64,000 bases of DNA from Climacteris rufus. Taxonomy: Eukaryota; Chordata; Aves; Passeriformes; Climacteridae. The position numbers and the translations under genes were made by a program. Of the stretch, positions 37,501 to 48,526 are shown in pieces (the first letter of the stretch is position 1; every line of letters begins with the position of its first letter). The notes under the pieces were generated by a model that searched no databases, had not been told where the DNA came from, and saw nothing but the letters and a program-made list of their open reading frames with translations. The DNA lies in the NCBI GenBank assembly GCA_013398175.1, contig VZRZ01005994.1, positions 75,687 to 139,686 of the forward strand, written 5' to 3'.

Positions 37501-40500
37501 TAATCATAAAAATTATAGGGCTCCATAAAACATCATTACTCTTACGTGTACAATATTACACCCACTTTTTGCGTGTTACAAACACAAGTCTAGATGAAAT
37601 GTATTAGTTTATTAGCTTTTGGACATGAATTGGCTCAAGGTCAGAGAGATTTGGCAGCAAATGAGATTTAAGCAGCTCAAAGAAGCTAAAATCAAACAGC
37701 TCTCAGGGTCAGCACTAATGAACTCTGGGCAATCCTCATGAAATTAAGCAAAGAGAGCAGGAAAATGAAGCTCCCCCTCAGGGGAAGGTTTGAAGCCTTG
37801 AGCTCCAGAGATTTCCTGTCTTTTGAATGCACTGACATCGAGTCTGCCATTCCATCAAATTGAATTTGCCACTACTGATGGCATTTTCCTCCCCTTCATT
37901 CCCAGGTTCCTGTGTTTGTGGTGGGCTGTGATGAAGATGAAGGTCTGCAGTGGTCTCCACATGGTGTTCAGTGGACAAACTCATGTTGGTGTAGACTCAT
38001 AACTAAAACTTTGATCATAATAATACTTTATAAGTGGATCTAATGACATTAAAAATTGTCTTTGCTCCTTTGTCTCTTGATTTAATATCCCATTGAGATA
38101 TTATGAAATTACAACAATTTAGAGTTCTATTGCCAAGTTTATTCCTACTTTCCAGTGTAAAGAGGATTTCAGGTTTTTTCCACTTCCAGTGCTTGACATA
38201 CCTGAAATATAACATGATCTTCCAGCTTCATGTTTTTTGGGATGCTACACAGTCAGCTGTAGTCTATAATTTCATAGTCACCAAATGTATTTTCTACTTT
38301 TCTACTTTTCCACTGAGCCTTACTGTCCTCTTCCACTGAGGGTGGACATGGAATGGCAGAGAAATGTCTGTCGTACCCCACTTTTCCAGCTCTGTTTCAA
38401 TGGAAGCTGAGGGCCAGCAGGAGCACTGTAAATCAGAATTTTCCTCTGCATGGCATAACAGTGTCACTCTGCCAGGACACTCTGGCTCCTCAGTGAGTGG
38501 CAGGTAATTCAGGTAGAAAACAGCATTTTTGTCAGACTTGTCCACAGAAGCCTTTTCAGTTTCTGCTGTGTCAAACCTCTCAGGAGGATGGATCCTGCTG
38601 TTTTCTGTCACACAGCCACAGCCCAGCTCTGCTGGCTCTGCTCTGACAGTGTCACCCACCAAGAGGTGACAGGGGTCAAAACCGCATCAAAGTAGGGACA
38701 AAAATGCTCTTTAACATAATTTTTAACATTTATTCCTTGCAGATGAAATGGTACATTTTGAAGCTCTGAGGTGTCTCAGTCAAAAGGTTTTTTCATTTTC
38801 TTAGAAGACTGAGAGTGCTGTGTGGTTTGGGTACATGTGTGTGAGGACAGATCTGGTCTTGGGTGCCTTTGACTCATTTTTATTTCTTTCCCACAGCTTA
38901 AGGGAGTTGGGAAATTCCACAATTGCAAACAGAACTGTCTATGAAGAGTAAATTATCATAGCTCTCACACCTTGACTCTGTATGGCCAATTTCTAGTGGG
39001 CTAAAGTAAAATACTACTTTTAACCCAGTCCTGCATGTGTTCAGTGTGGAACATGCTGAGGGAAGCACATAACAGCAATTGCAGGAGACGCCAGGGGCAC
39101 AAAGTGCCCTGTGTTTCTTCTGAGTTGCTTTATGGGGTTCGTAATTTCTCATATATTAAATATGGGTCAAAGCTCTGTGGGAGATGCCAGAAGCACTCTG
39201 CTTGATAGCAACCTTGCTGTTTTTCACTCCTTCTGAGTGTTTGGATGTTTCTGTCAGTTCAGAAAAACACATACCAAAGCTTCAGTTTGTTTTGCTTCAG
39301 AATAAACCTGTTCCTCCCCTTTATCTGCCATTTGAGTCTAATGATTGCTCCATTTGTGACACTGCATTGATTTGTGAGGCTGCAGGTTGTGTTGTGACAC
39401 TCTCAGGCTGATGGTGGCTGTTTGGTGAGTATTGAGCATTCCTGGTGTACTGTGGAAACAGAAAACTGCAGTGCACACAGAGGTGCCCCCAGCTCTGCTC
39501 TAAGATGCAGCTAAAAAGAAGAAAATACATTAAATTAGGAGCTGCCACTTCTGAGCAAAGCACTCACTTTAAGCAGGTCAGCAACCCCACAGAGGTCAAG
39601 TGCTCTGCTGGACCAGAGCTTCAGAAAGTTCCACAGCTTAATTTGTGCCTTATGGAGGCACTTGAGGTAAGAGAGGGAGAGCATTCAAAGAGGCTGCTTG
39701 GAGAGGGGAAATAAGGAGAAGAATGCAAAGGAAACAGGCTGGAGTCAGACTGGTGCAGCAGCATCACAGCAAGGAATTCAGTTCTTGTGTGGAAACACTC
39801 AGAGAGGGAAGAATGAAACATTCTCAAGATGACAGAGAAGGGAGAGCAGCATTTTGAACAAACTGGGCGGTCAGCAGAAAGGGTGAATGGTAGGGCCAGC
39901 AACAAAAGGAAAAATTCTTTACTTTTGCAAGAACAATGTTGTCACACCCGTTGGGATTCTGACAAAAAGACAAATGGTGATATCTTCAATGAATTTTAGA
40001 CACAATCACCACTGAAAACGTAAGTGGCAACATAATATAAAGTAGATATATGTTTCTGTATTAAAAAAAGATTATATGGGAGTGGAATTGCTTGTGTGAA
40101 GAACCAGCTGCTTTGTAAAATGAATAAAAGAACAGACTGTATATATGGAATTAAAATAAATGATGATGCTTTGTGCATCTATTTCTTTTAGGGCATCAAC
40201 ATGTGCTGAACAGCTGATGCTGCAAAATTCTCTTAAGTGGCACAGACCTTTGCTGGTTAAGTGACTGCCCTGCTCCCAGTCCCACATTTATACCCTTTTT
40301 TGGGAAAACCTCATCATTCTTGCCCAGGTTGCAGTTTAAATGAGCACAATGCAAAATGCTGAACAAAACCACCATGCACAGGGGGCAGGAAATACTGCAA
40401 GGAAAGAAAAAACCCATCACACAAGGAAGATAACACATGGATTTATACCTGCTCAGCATGGCTGTGAGGGGCTCAAGGCCTGCCTGCTTTTATTATTGTT

Positions 40501-41487
40501 ATTTTATTATGCACTGGGTATATCGCTACTGCTGTAGTTTCCTTGCAGTGAGGGGCACAAATGGGTCTTTTGGGGTCGGGCTTGATCTGTTAAAGTGTTT
40601 TGGTTTTTTTTCAAAGTGGGAGCAAAATGAATAATCTAGTTACAGATATCCTGAAATTACTATTTCAGATATAGTAAAAGCCATGTTGCTGCTAAAAAGC
40701 CACCCAGAGATGGCTCTAGAGTAACAGTTTGGAACATCTGATTGAAGATTCCCCAGCTCACTAAAAGGCACTGATTCAAACTGAGAAGATTTAAGCAAAT
40801 TTAGAAATCAGAGGCAAAGTGTCTATGAAGAAGACTTTTTTTGACAATGGAGCCACCAGAAGTGAAATCACCAAGGGCTGAGTGTTGACAAGAAGGTGTC
40901 ATTCCCAAAACACCTTGGGTATGAAAATCTGGCTGAGGATGCTGGGAGGGGAGAATGCCACTATTTTTATCCTCAGAATGTTGTTGGCTTAATGAATGGA
41001 GGTTCAGCCATCAGCAGGAGGAGAAGCCAAGCTGGTGAATCTCCTCCTCCTTGGAATGAACAGCAAATGCCCCCACTGACCTCAGCTACACCTGGTTTCC
41101 ACCTGGTTTTCAGCTGATTTCACTCAGATTTCACCCTGCAGCATGAGACATGGGTGCTTCAATGTGAGGTGAATTAGGTTCTCAATTTCAATCCTTTTTC
41201 CAGAGCATCCTGCTATTGAATGTTCTCTTACAAGTTTAGAAGATCACTTTGGTCAGTTTGAAATGCATCCTTCCACTTTGTTGAGTACCAAAGGTAACTC
41301 TCCAGAGTTACACCCTGTTATTTCAGCATCTTCATCAACATCTACTGAAGTTTTTTTCCCCTTGTTTGCTGAATCTCCCATCTACCTGGGCAGCAGCTCC
41401 TTTTCATCAGTGGCTAAGAAATAATATTTCCCACTGATGATATTTCTCTCACCAGTTTGCCAGCTCTAGAGTCTCACCTCATGTCAG
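37501..41487. other. Unique non-coding DNA
   Basis: A minus-strand open frame of 122 codons at 38294-38662 is rich in acidic residues and cysteine and looks more protein-like than most. It has a non-ATG start and no domain I can name. No repeat element or RNA gene was seen. Confidence 0.5.
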
Positions 41488-41502
41488 AAAAAAAAAAAAA
41501 AA
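41488..41502 (+). repeat. Poly-A tract, 15 bases
   Basis: A homopolymer of A. No polyadenylation signal or retrocopy body is recognisable immediately upstream. Confidence 0.9.
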
Positions 41503-42202
41503 GGCACAAATTCACAGACTACTTGGTGTCAGAGTGTTTCTAAGATCTTTTACATCATAAAAATTACAGCAGGAAACAAAGGGAGCAACGGTGGAACAAT
41601 CCAAAAAGGGCTCCAGCAGCAGAGCTGGCAGGTGCAAAGCACCCACCTTGTTTGGGCATCTCTCTGACTAAATAATGCCTGAGAAATGCACACCAACACC
41701 CCTGTGCTTCTGCATGCCCTGCACAGCACTGCTAATTAGTTTAGCATCAGTTTTTCTTCTGAGGGAGGAATGGTGGGTGGGAAACTGTGGGCAGAGGAAT
41801 GTACAGGAAGGAGAAACCAATCTTCAGATTTGAAAGAATAGAAAAAAGAGAAGGAAGAATTAAGAAATGAGCCAGTAAAGACAGGAAAAAAATCTGTTAT
41901 TATAAAGCTGCAGCAAGGAAAATAATTACTGTTTATGGCAAGGATATTGCCTATGGAGTTACCCCTTTTCTTTGGGATCTGTAAAAACTTACTCTATGGT
42001 AATTTTTTTCAAGTATGTGAAATGCAGATAAAATGCAATTATCATAGGAAAAGAAATGTAGTTAATGTCAATATTGATTGCTGGGGAGCTCATCTTTAGC
42101 TCATCCCTGGAGGGGAGCTTTCACATAAACTTGCTCTGCACAATTGCCTCACATAACATGAGGTGTGGGTAATGAAAATAAAAGTCAGCCCTTTCCTGCA
42201 GA
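41503..42202. other. Unique AT-rich non-coding DNA
   Basis: No gene or repeat recognised. A purine-rich stretch lies at about 41833-41872. Confidence 0.5.
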
Positions 42203-42276
42203 GTTTCCAGCTGGAAACACACATTTCCAGCTGAACCAACCACTCTCAATGTCTTAAAGAGCTTTTTCAGCTGAAA
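42203..42276. promoter_or_regulatory. Cluster of three CAGCTG E-boxes in palindromes
   Basis: A perfect 16-base palindrome, gtttccagctggaaac (42203-42218), is followed by ttccagctga (from 42225) and a perfect 12-base palindrome, tttcagctgaaa (42265-42276). The CAGCTG cores start at 42208, 42228 and 42268, so they are exactly 20 and 40 bases apart, close to whole helical turns. CAGCTG is an E-box bound by several bHLH families such as myogenic and proneural factors. A fourth core lies near 42615. The clustering is seen; the enhancer role is inference. Confidence 0.35.
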
Positions 42277-43082
42277 TGATGGATCAGGCCATTGAATGAT
42301 CACAGCAGGCAGCTATGGACACTGCCAAGAGCAGCTCCTTTCTTGGATCAGGTACGAAAAATGCAGGATTTTCTGGGCAGGATGAACTTTTTCTTCAGTC
42401 CCCTGAAGGTTTGGGGACCACTGTACTTCCTGGGGACAATGAGGAATGTGAAGCCCATGCACCACACACTCTGCACCTCTCAGACTGGACGATCTGTTCA
42501 TGGGAGAAATGTGATTATCCCTTTGTTAAATGTAAAGATAAGAATGTAACTGAGTTTAAAGTGAATCAGCAGGTTTGATCAAATCAAAGGTTGACCTGCA
42601 AGGGTGAGGATCCTCAGCTGGTGCAGTCAATGGGGCCAGGAAGGAGTTCACTTGTTGATGCCTGTGAACAATTCTGGAGGAGATTTTCAGTAAAGTGAGC
42701 AGCTTGGCTTCAAAAAAACCCCATTTATTCTGACAATACATAACAATAGTGACTCTTAGTCGAGGTTTTTTGATTTCCAATAATATAACCCTTCCATACA
42801 TCAGTCCCTTGGCAGCAGTTTTTATTTTCTAATTGGCAATTCCGTGCCTGTGTGTGTAGGCTCAGGGCACGTACATAACAATAGCAAGGAAAGTTGGAGG
42901 TTTTATTCTGCCACTGCCACCCCTGTGGGTGTTTTAAATAAAACAAGATGCAATTCTTTGTGGTGTAGCTTTGCACAGGGCAGCAGCTGAGGGTCAGCTT
43001 CACACACAGAGCTAAAGGCTGTTTATGGCTTTAGCAAGTGGAAGTCACTGTTATGTTTTGGATATAACATATGCATCCATCA
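42277..43082. other. Unique non-coding DNA
   Basis: Short open frames of 62-92 codons on both strands, none recognised. No repeat element seen. Confidence 0.5.
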
Positions 43083-43115
43083 GTATGTGCCACACTAGGA
43101 GAGTGTGGCATATAT
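43083..43115 (+). other. Short hairpin, 14-bp stem with 5-base loop
   Basis: Arms 43083-43096 and 43102-43115 pair over 14 positions, 12 Watson-Crick and two G-T, around the loop aggag. The inner nine pairs (tgccacact with agtgtggca) are perfect. Pairing stops beyond these limits, so the stem is too short for a normal microRNA precursor. It is reported as structure only. Confidence 0.6.
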
Positions 43116-44166
43116 CACTAAACACTAATTTTGTTGAGTGGATAATAAGAAAAAAGTAACTTTAACAGAGCAGGAAATAAAAAGGGGTGGGTTTTTTTTT
43201 GTTCAAACCACTGAAATTGTTAATACATTGAAATGCCTAATGATTCATTGAACTCTCTGACTTGAAAGGCAGAAAGTCTAAAAGATTTAAAACACTGTTC
43301 TTTCTGAGGAGCAATTACTTGTGATTTAATCAGCTATGCATTTAAAAAAATGTAGAAGCTATTTTACGTAGGAGAGCAAAATGAGTCACTAAATGAACCC
43401 TCACCATAGGGGGGAAAAAAATCCATATTACCATCAAAGTAGTGAACGTGATTCAAAGAAATCTGCGATGAGTCTTGACAGTGAATATCTGAGGGATGGA
43501 AAGTCACCTAAGTTCATTCTGCAGCCTTCAGCCAAAAGCAGATTTAAGACTTGATTTTACTGTGGTATATGATGGGTGTCTTGAAGTTCCTTGTCAATAA
43601 GGAGGCAAACAGAGCAGAAACACACAAGTCCTTATTCTGGTCTCTGTTTGATGCAGCCCCAGCTCTCAGAGCCCTCTGTGGTGGTGATGATTCCCTCCAG
43701 CTCTCACAGCACACACCAACCACAGCAAAACTGAGCTGACAATTCAGTCATGTGACTGGAGGAGAAATCTCAACAAAATAAATGTGCATTATGGATAGGA
43801 AGGTAGGAGAATGCATGAGGTTTCTGCGGGTTTTTTCTTATTTTAAGTAAAATTTAACTGTAACATCAAACTGCGTTTTTGTGGCTGCTCCTTTATGCAG
43901 AGACACCCAAACTTGGTGCATACAAATGTACAGTGAATGTTATATTGACAAAAAATACCCTCACCCATCAATTCTTAATGTGGAACCAAAGTTACACCCT
44001 TTAGTTGCCTCTCTGCATGACTGGAAGCCTGGGAACTGCTTCAGTACAAATAGTACATGAATAATAATGGCTTTATTTAAATATGTAGGAGGTCTGAATG
44101 TCAGGTGCTCTTGCTTATACCAGTTAAAACTTTTTAAAAGGTTTTCAGCTCATTTTTCAGAATTAC
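43116..44166. other. Unique AT-rich non-coding DNA
   Basis: No gene or repeat recognised. Confidence 0.5.
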
Positions 44167-44242
44167 CCAACAACTAAATGTTTCAGTTATGAGTTTATGG
44201 AATCCAACAACTAAATGTTTAAATTATTTGAGTTTATGGAAT
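44167..44242 (+). repeat. 37-bp tandem duplication
   Basis: Two adjacent copies of a block beginning ccaacaactaaatgttt and ending gagtttatggaat lie at 44167-44203 and 44204-44242. They differ by a few bases in the middle and a two-base length change, so the duplication is moderately old. Confidence 0.88.
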
Positions 44243-47200
44243 AATGTAATAACCAGGTTTATGGCTGCATAAAGCAACACTTTTCAAAACCACCTTTAAC
44301 TGTCTAAATTGAAATTATATGATAAAATGATTTCATCTGGAAGAAAATAAAATGTTAAGAGCTAACAACCACTAAACGATCATCCAATTTTTGTGTTTAC
44401 TGTGGTTTGTGTTTCAGATAGAAGCTCTACTGCCCTTGAAGGAACTAGAAAAATGATTATACATTCACAGAGCACTTGCAAGCATCTGTCCCAGATCCAC
44501 AGGCACTTGATTCATCTGTGTGCACAAATAGCATGAGTTTGATAACAAGGGATTGGAGCTGGTAATTAGCATCGACAGCTCCCTAATTTGCACAGGAAGA
44601 CAGCACAGTTGTTTAAGTTAAGGAGGTGCCTTGTTGCATGCCTTGATCACAGCTGGAATTATTTGTGTCAGTGGGAATCCAGTGTATCTGAGGAAATACT
44701 GTCGATTTTTTAACATTCTTGAAAACAAAGTTTTGTTCATGTCTCAGACTAAGCCAATTTTCCCTCTCTCTTTCTTCAAATAATTTTTTTACAGCATTAT
44801 ACACAATATCATGTCAGAGGCAGAGCCTCCTGTTCTGCCATTCCTCAAGGTGATCATAGCCTGAAGGAATTGTGTTTGGGGAATGTGTGTGGGAGGCTGA
44901 ACGGGACATCCTGAATGTCACCCCCCACCATCCTCGCTCATGAATAATATCTGGAAAGAAATCACAATTAGAAGGTGGTGCTTGGATTTCCAGCACTTGG
45001 AATGTGCAGCTGAAAATTCTGCAAGCAAAGACTGTCCCCTGCTCTCTGCTCACCTTGAGATGCTCCAGGAGGGCATCGGTGGCAGCGCCTCTGAGGGACC
45101 CCGAGGTGTTTGTGGGGATGAACAGCAGCATTTGCAGATGACAAAACCAGAAATTGCTCCTGTGGCTCTCCTGGGGCCGCAGGACCCGTGGGCCAGGTGA
45201 GAAGTGCTCACTCGCTGATGGATGGGCTGTGTTTTTCTCAGCCCTGCTGCCTCCCTGCACTCCCTGTTTACTTCCCAAATTGCCTTGGAGACCCCAGCAC
45301 TGAGGCTGGGATGTGTTTGTCCTTTAATGGTGCCTGAAGACACAGAGGACAAGTTTTCTGAGACTAAATCCATTGTCTGGAACAACATCTTCATGTTTCC
45401 TGTCCAGCCCTTTTGAGTTTCATGGACTATAAACTCTTTATTTAAAAGAGTTTTCTCCTCTATTGCTTCACCTCTCTGCTTCCATTTATAAAGAATAAAG
45501 ATGAGCATGAACATCATCATTCATCTCCAAAATATCACAAAGTTCAGGGAATATGTTCATCTTGGCTCCATAGCCCTTTCCAAGGCCAGCCAAAAATTCT
45601 GATCCAAAGCCAAATGTATTCGGCCATCAGGCTAATCCAGATCCAAGGGTTTTTTAACCATAGCCTAAGCATAAACTACAATCTGCCTGCTGGACCTGGA
45701 AGTCCTCCCCATGACCGTTGTTGCTTTTATTGCTGTGGCTGATGCACATCTTGAGTTTTCTATATTTGTTACAGAACAGTTCAGTGCATCAGAAGTTGAG
45801 CTCAACCTGCAGGGCAATGACTAAGGGTTGGAGTGTGGGGGTGAATCAGTTTTCTTCTCTTTGATTGCAGTGGTTTGTTGCTTGGTTCATTTCTCAGTGC
45901 CTTTTGATAAAATTCTGATATAAATTCTATCCTGGATGTTCTATTTTCTGACATTAATGGCACTTTTGTCCATCAAAGTGTTCTCACCCACAACACTCTC
46001 ATCTGCAGATTTTCTCTCTTTGATTCTGTCACTTTGCCAAAAAATGCATCAGTACTTACTTGTGATACAAAGAGAAGCCAGGGATCCATTCTTGTGTGCT
46101 GTCTCCATTGGGCTGTTCTTGAATTATGTGCTGGAGAGGAGAGACTGATTTTCAGAAATCTTAATCTATTAATAAGAATTTCAATTACATTTACACATAA
46201 TTGAGACATTTATTAATAGATTAGTACATGTCTCTTGCTGTTAATTCTGAGAGTCACTAAAAAGATCGATTTAACAATGTGAAATGATTTTTCTATGATT
46301 TCCAGTTATCAGCATCCTGTGCTTCTCACAGTTATTTTTTGCTGCAATTCACCTCCCAGTGTCTGGTGGTCAGTGGCCCACATGAGCCTTTCCCAGGGTG
46401 TCCACTGAACTGCTGGGATATTTACAGTAGTACAATACCCTCAAATTAATGGCTGTCACTAGATCTGGGGCCATGGACTAGGAAAAATGTCTTGCAAATG
46501 GAAAGACTGGATGAATTCCACCTCCAGGGATAGACAGACTCCCTCCCACAGCACGCTGGAGTCCTGCAGAGCCAATAGCCTGGTGTGATAAGAGATTTAC
46601 TACAGAGGACAGACTTCCCTGCTCCAAGAGGATGGGTGTTATCCCAGCAGAAGTTCAGAGAATTTTGCTTTGCTAGGGAACTCATTATGGGATATTTTTC
46701 TGTCTCCATGATAGGTTTTTTTTGCCACAGACTCCCTTGATACCAAAAATACTCAGGGTTTTCATCACTTCATTGTGACTCTGATCAAGCTCTGTGGGTA
46801 AACATCAGAATATCTTTCTCTAGCTTGTCTTGCCTGTTTCCCTATGAAATAACATTACTACGAGTTCAAACAGCCTCTTTCCTTAAACTTTCATGTAGAT
46901 TAAACATTTAGTATTTCATCTTCTCATTACAGTTTAAGGTGTAAGACTTTTTCTAAAAGTCTGTATCTTAGAAGATTTCCACCTTTGTTAATATGATAAT
47001 GCTATCAAAAGTAGTATTTTTATTACCCCAATTCCCAGGTTTTACAAGGAGAAAAGTAATAAAGCAATTGAATTAATTCCATAATAATTTTCAGACTGGA
47101 TAAAAACCACTGAAGGAAGATGTGAGATGACAGCCAATATCTGCATGTTCATAAGCATTAAGTGAACTATAAATATAGAGGGACTGAAGCTGAAACACCA

Positions 47201-48154
47201 AATGTGAATTTCCTTTTTCAACCACTTAGTCCATGAAAGGCTGTGACAACAATGCAGTGAGGGAGGTTTTGGTGTTTTAGCAGTAAACACTGACTCACCT
47301 GCTCAGTGCTCTGGATAAATAATCATTAGTGACAAATAAAAGCCTATTTCAGACATAACCCAGAACAGCAAAAGTTATATAAAAGCAGGAGATATTTTGT
47401 CCCTTTCCAGTGGCAAAAATACCACAATTCCAGTTCATCTCTGTCATTCTCTGCCATTTGAGGCAAGTCCTCAGGAAAACAAGTCTTGAGGGCTTTGCAC
47501 CTATTTCTCATGAATTTTTCTTGGTTTCAGTGCCCACTGTGAGTCTCTGGGGGGTTTTCCTATGCTTCAGCACATCTGTCAGTGCAAGCTCACAAGGTAC
47601 AAAATACTTTTTTGCTGGGATATCCTTGGGTCCCAAGTGGCTGAGCAGAAACGTTCATCACTTTGTGAGGTTGAACACTTTGACGTGTCTCCAGTGCTAA
47701 CCTGAGCAGCAGGGATGGAGCTGCTTTTGCAAGAGCTGAGGATATTTAGCTGTGGAGACTGGGTAGGGCAGGCAGGTTGTGGACATCAATAAATGTCCAT
47801 TTAGATAACAATTGAAATATTGAAAAGGTGCAGCTCCTGTGTTTGTCAACTGGAAAAAAACCCATTAAGTTCTCCATTAATTAGAACTTCCCCAGCTTTT
47901 CCTTGCTCTGCCACAGCAGTGCAAGGCCAGAACATTCATTATATTCCCCACAAAAGAGCAAAGTGTTTACTCTGCGCTTTTGCGAGCAGCAAAACCCTTT
48001 TCCCACCAGCTGAATTTATCCACCCATTAAAATTGCTCAGCCTAATTAACACTCCAGTAAATCCCACACCTGCATTACCTCCACATCCCCACACACCCAC
48101 TCTGCTGCCCTGGTGCTGTTGTCAAACCATCCAAGTGTTTTTGCCTGTGCTGAG
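44243..48154. other. Unique non-coding DNA
   Basis: A mildly CpG-enriched, GC-richer patch lies at 45060-45200 inside overlapping open frames of 154 and 156 codons on the minus strand. None of these is recognisable. The rest is AT-rich with no repeat element or RNA gene seen. Confidence 0.5.
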
Positions 48155-48205
48155 CCCTCCCGTTGAGTGCCGCGCGTGCGCCGAGCGTCTCCGTGAGGGA
48201 TGAGG
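48155..48205. promoter_or_regulatory. Small CpG cluster with NRF1-like core
   Basis: About nine CpG pairs occur within 50 bases. The stretch gcgcgtgcgc (48172-48181) reads gcgcacgcgc on the minus strand, which fits the core of the NRF1 site. Such cores are typical of housekeeping promoters. The cluster is very short, the flanks are ordinary, and no transcript is evident. Confidence 0.28.
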
Positions 48206-48501
48206 AAGATGCAGCCTGGCTCAGAACTCTGTGACACAACCTATTTTTAGAGCCCTTTTTTTTAATCTGAGAAACTAGTTTTCTCATGGGAAATAAGTCC
48301 TTGGGGGAAAAGTCATTTCCACCTCATTTGTTGATCTAAAATATCTTTGCTTTTGGCTTCCTGCTACGGAGCGGAGAACTGCTGCATCTCGTTAATTTTG
48401 CAGTCTCTCTAGATGACAGTGAGATTTATTTAGAAGGAAACCAAATTTAGTCCCATTAGATCATGGCAACAGCTACATGAAAAAGACTAGAAAAACACCC
48501 C
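48206..48501. other. Unique non-coding DNA
   Basis: Contains two further isolated CpG pairs near 48366-48372 and a T-rich run at 48258-48265. Nothing else recognised. Confidence 0.45.
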
Positions 48502-48526
48502 TTTTTTTTTTTTTTTTTTTTTTTTT
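48502..48526 (+). repeat. Poly-T tract, 25 bases
   Basis: The longest homopolymer in the window. On the minus strand it reads as poly-A and could be the tail of a reverse-strand retrocopy lying to its right. I find no AATAAA signal in the right place, no recognisable body and no target-site duplication. Confidence 0.92.

Noticed and set aside
38294..38662. 122-codon minus-strand open frame with acidic, cysteine-containing composition
   Set aside because: It looked protein-like at first, but the start codon is TTG, no fold is recognisable, and several other frames of equal length occur in the window.
48502..48526. Poly-T tract as the tail of a reverse-strand processed retrocopy
   Set aside because: No polyadenylation signal, no recognisable transcript body to the right and no target-site duplication were found.
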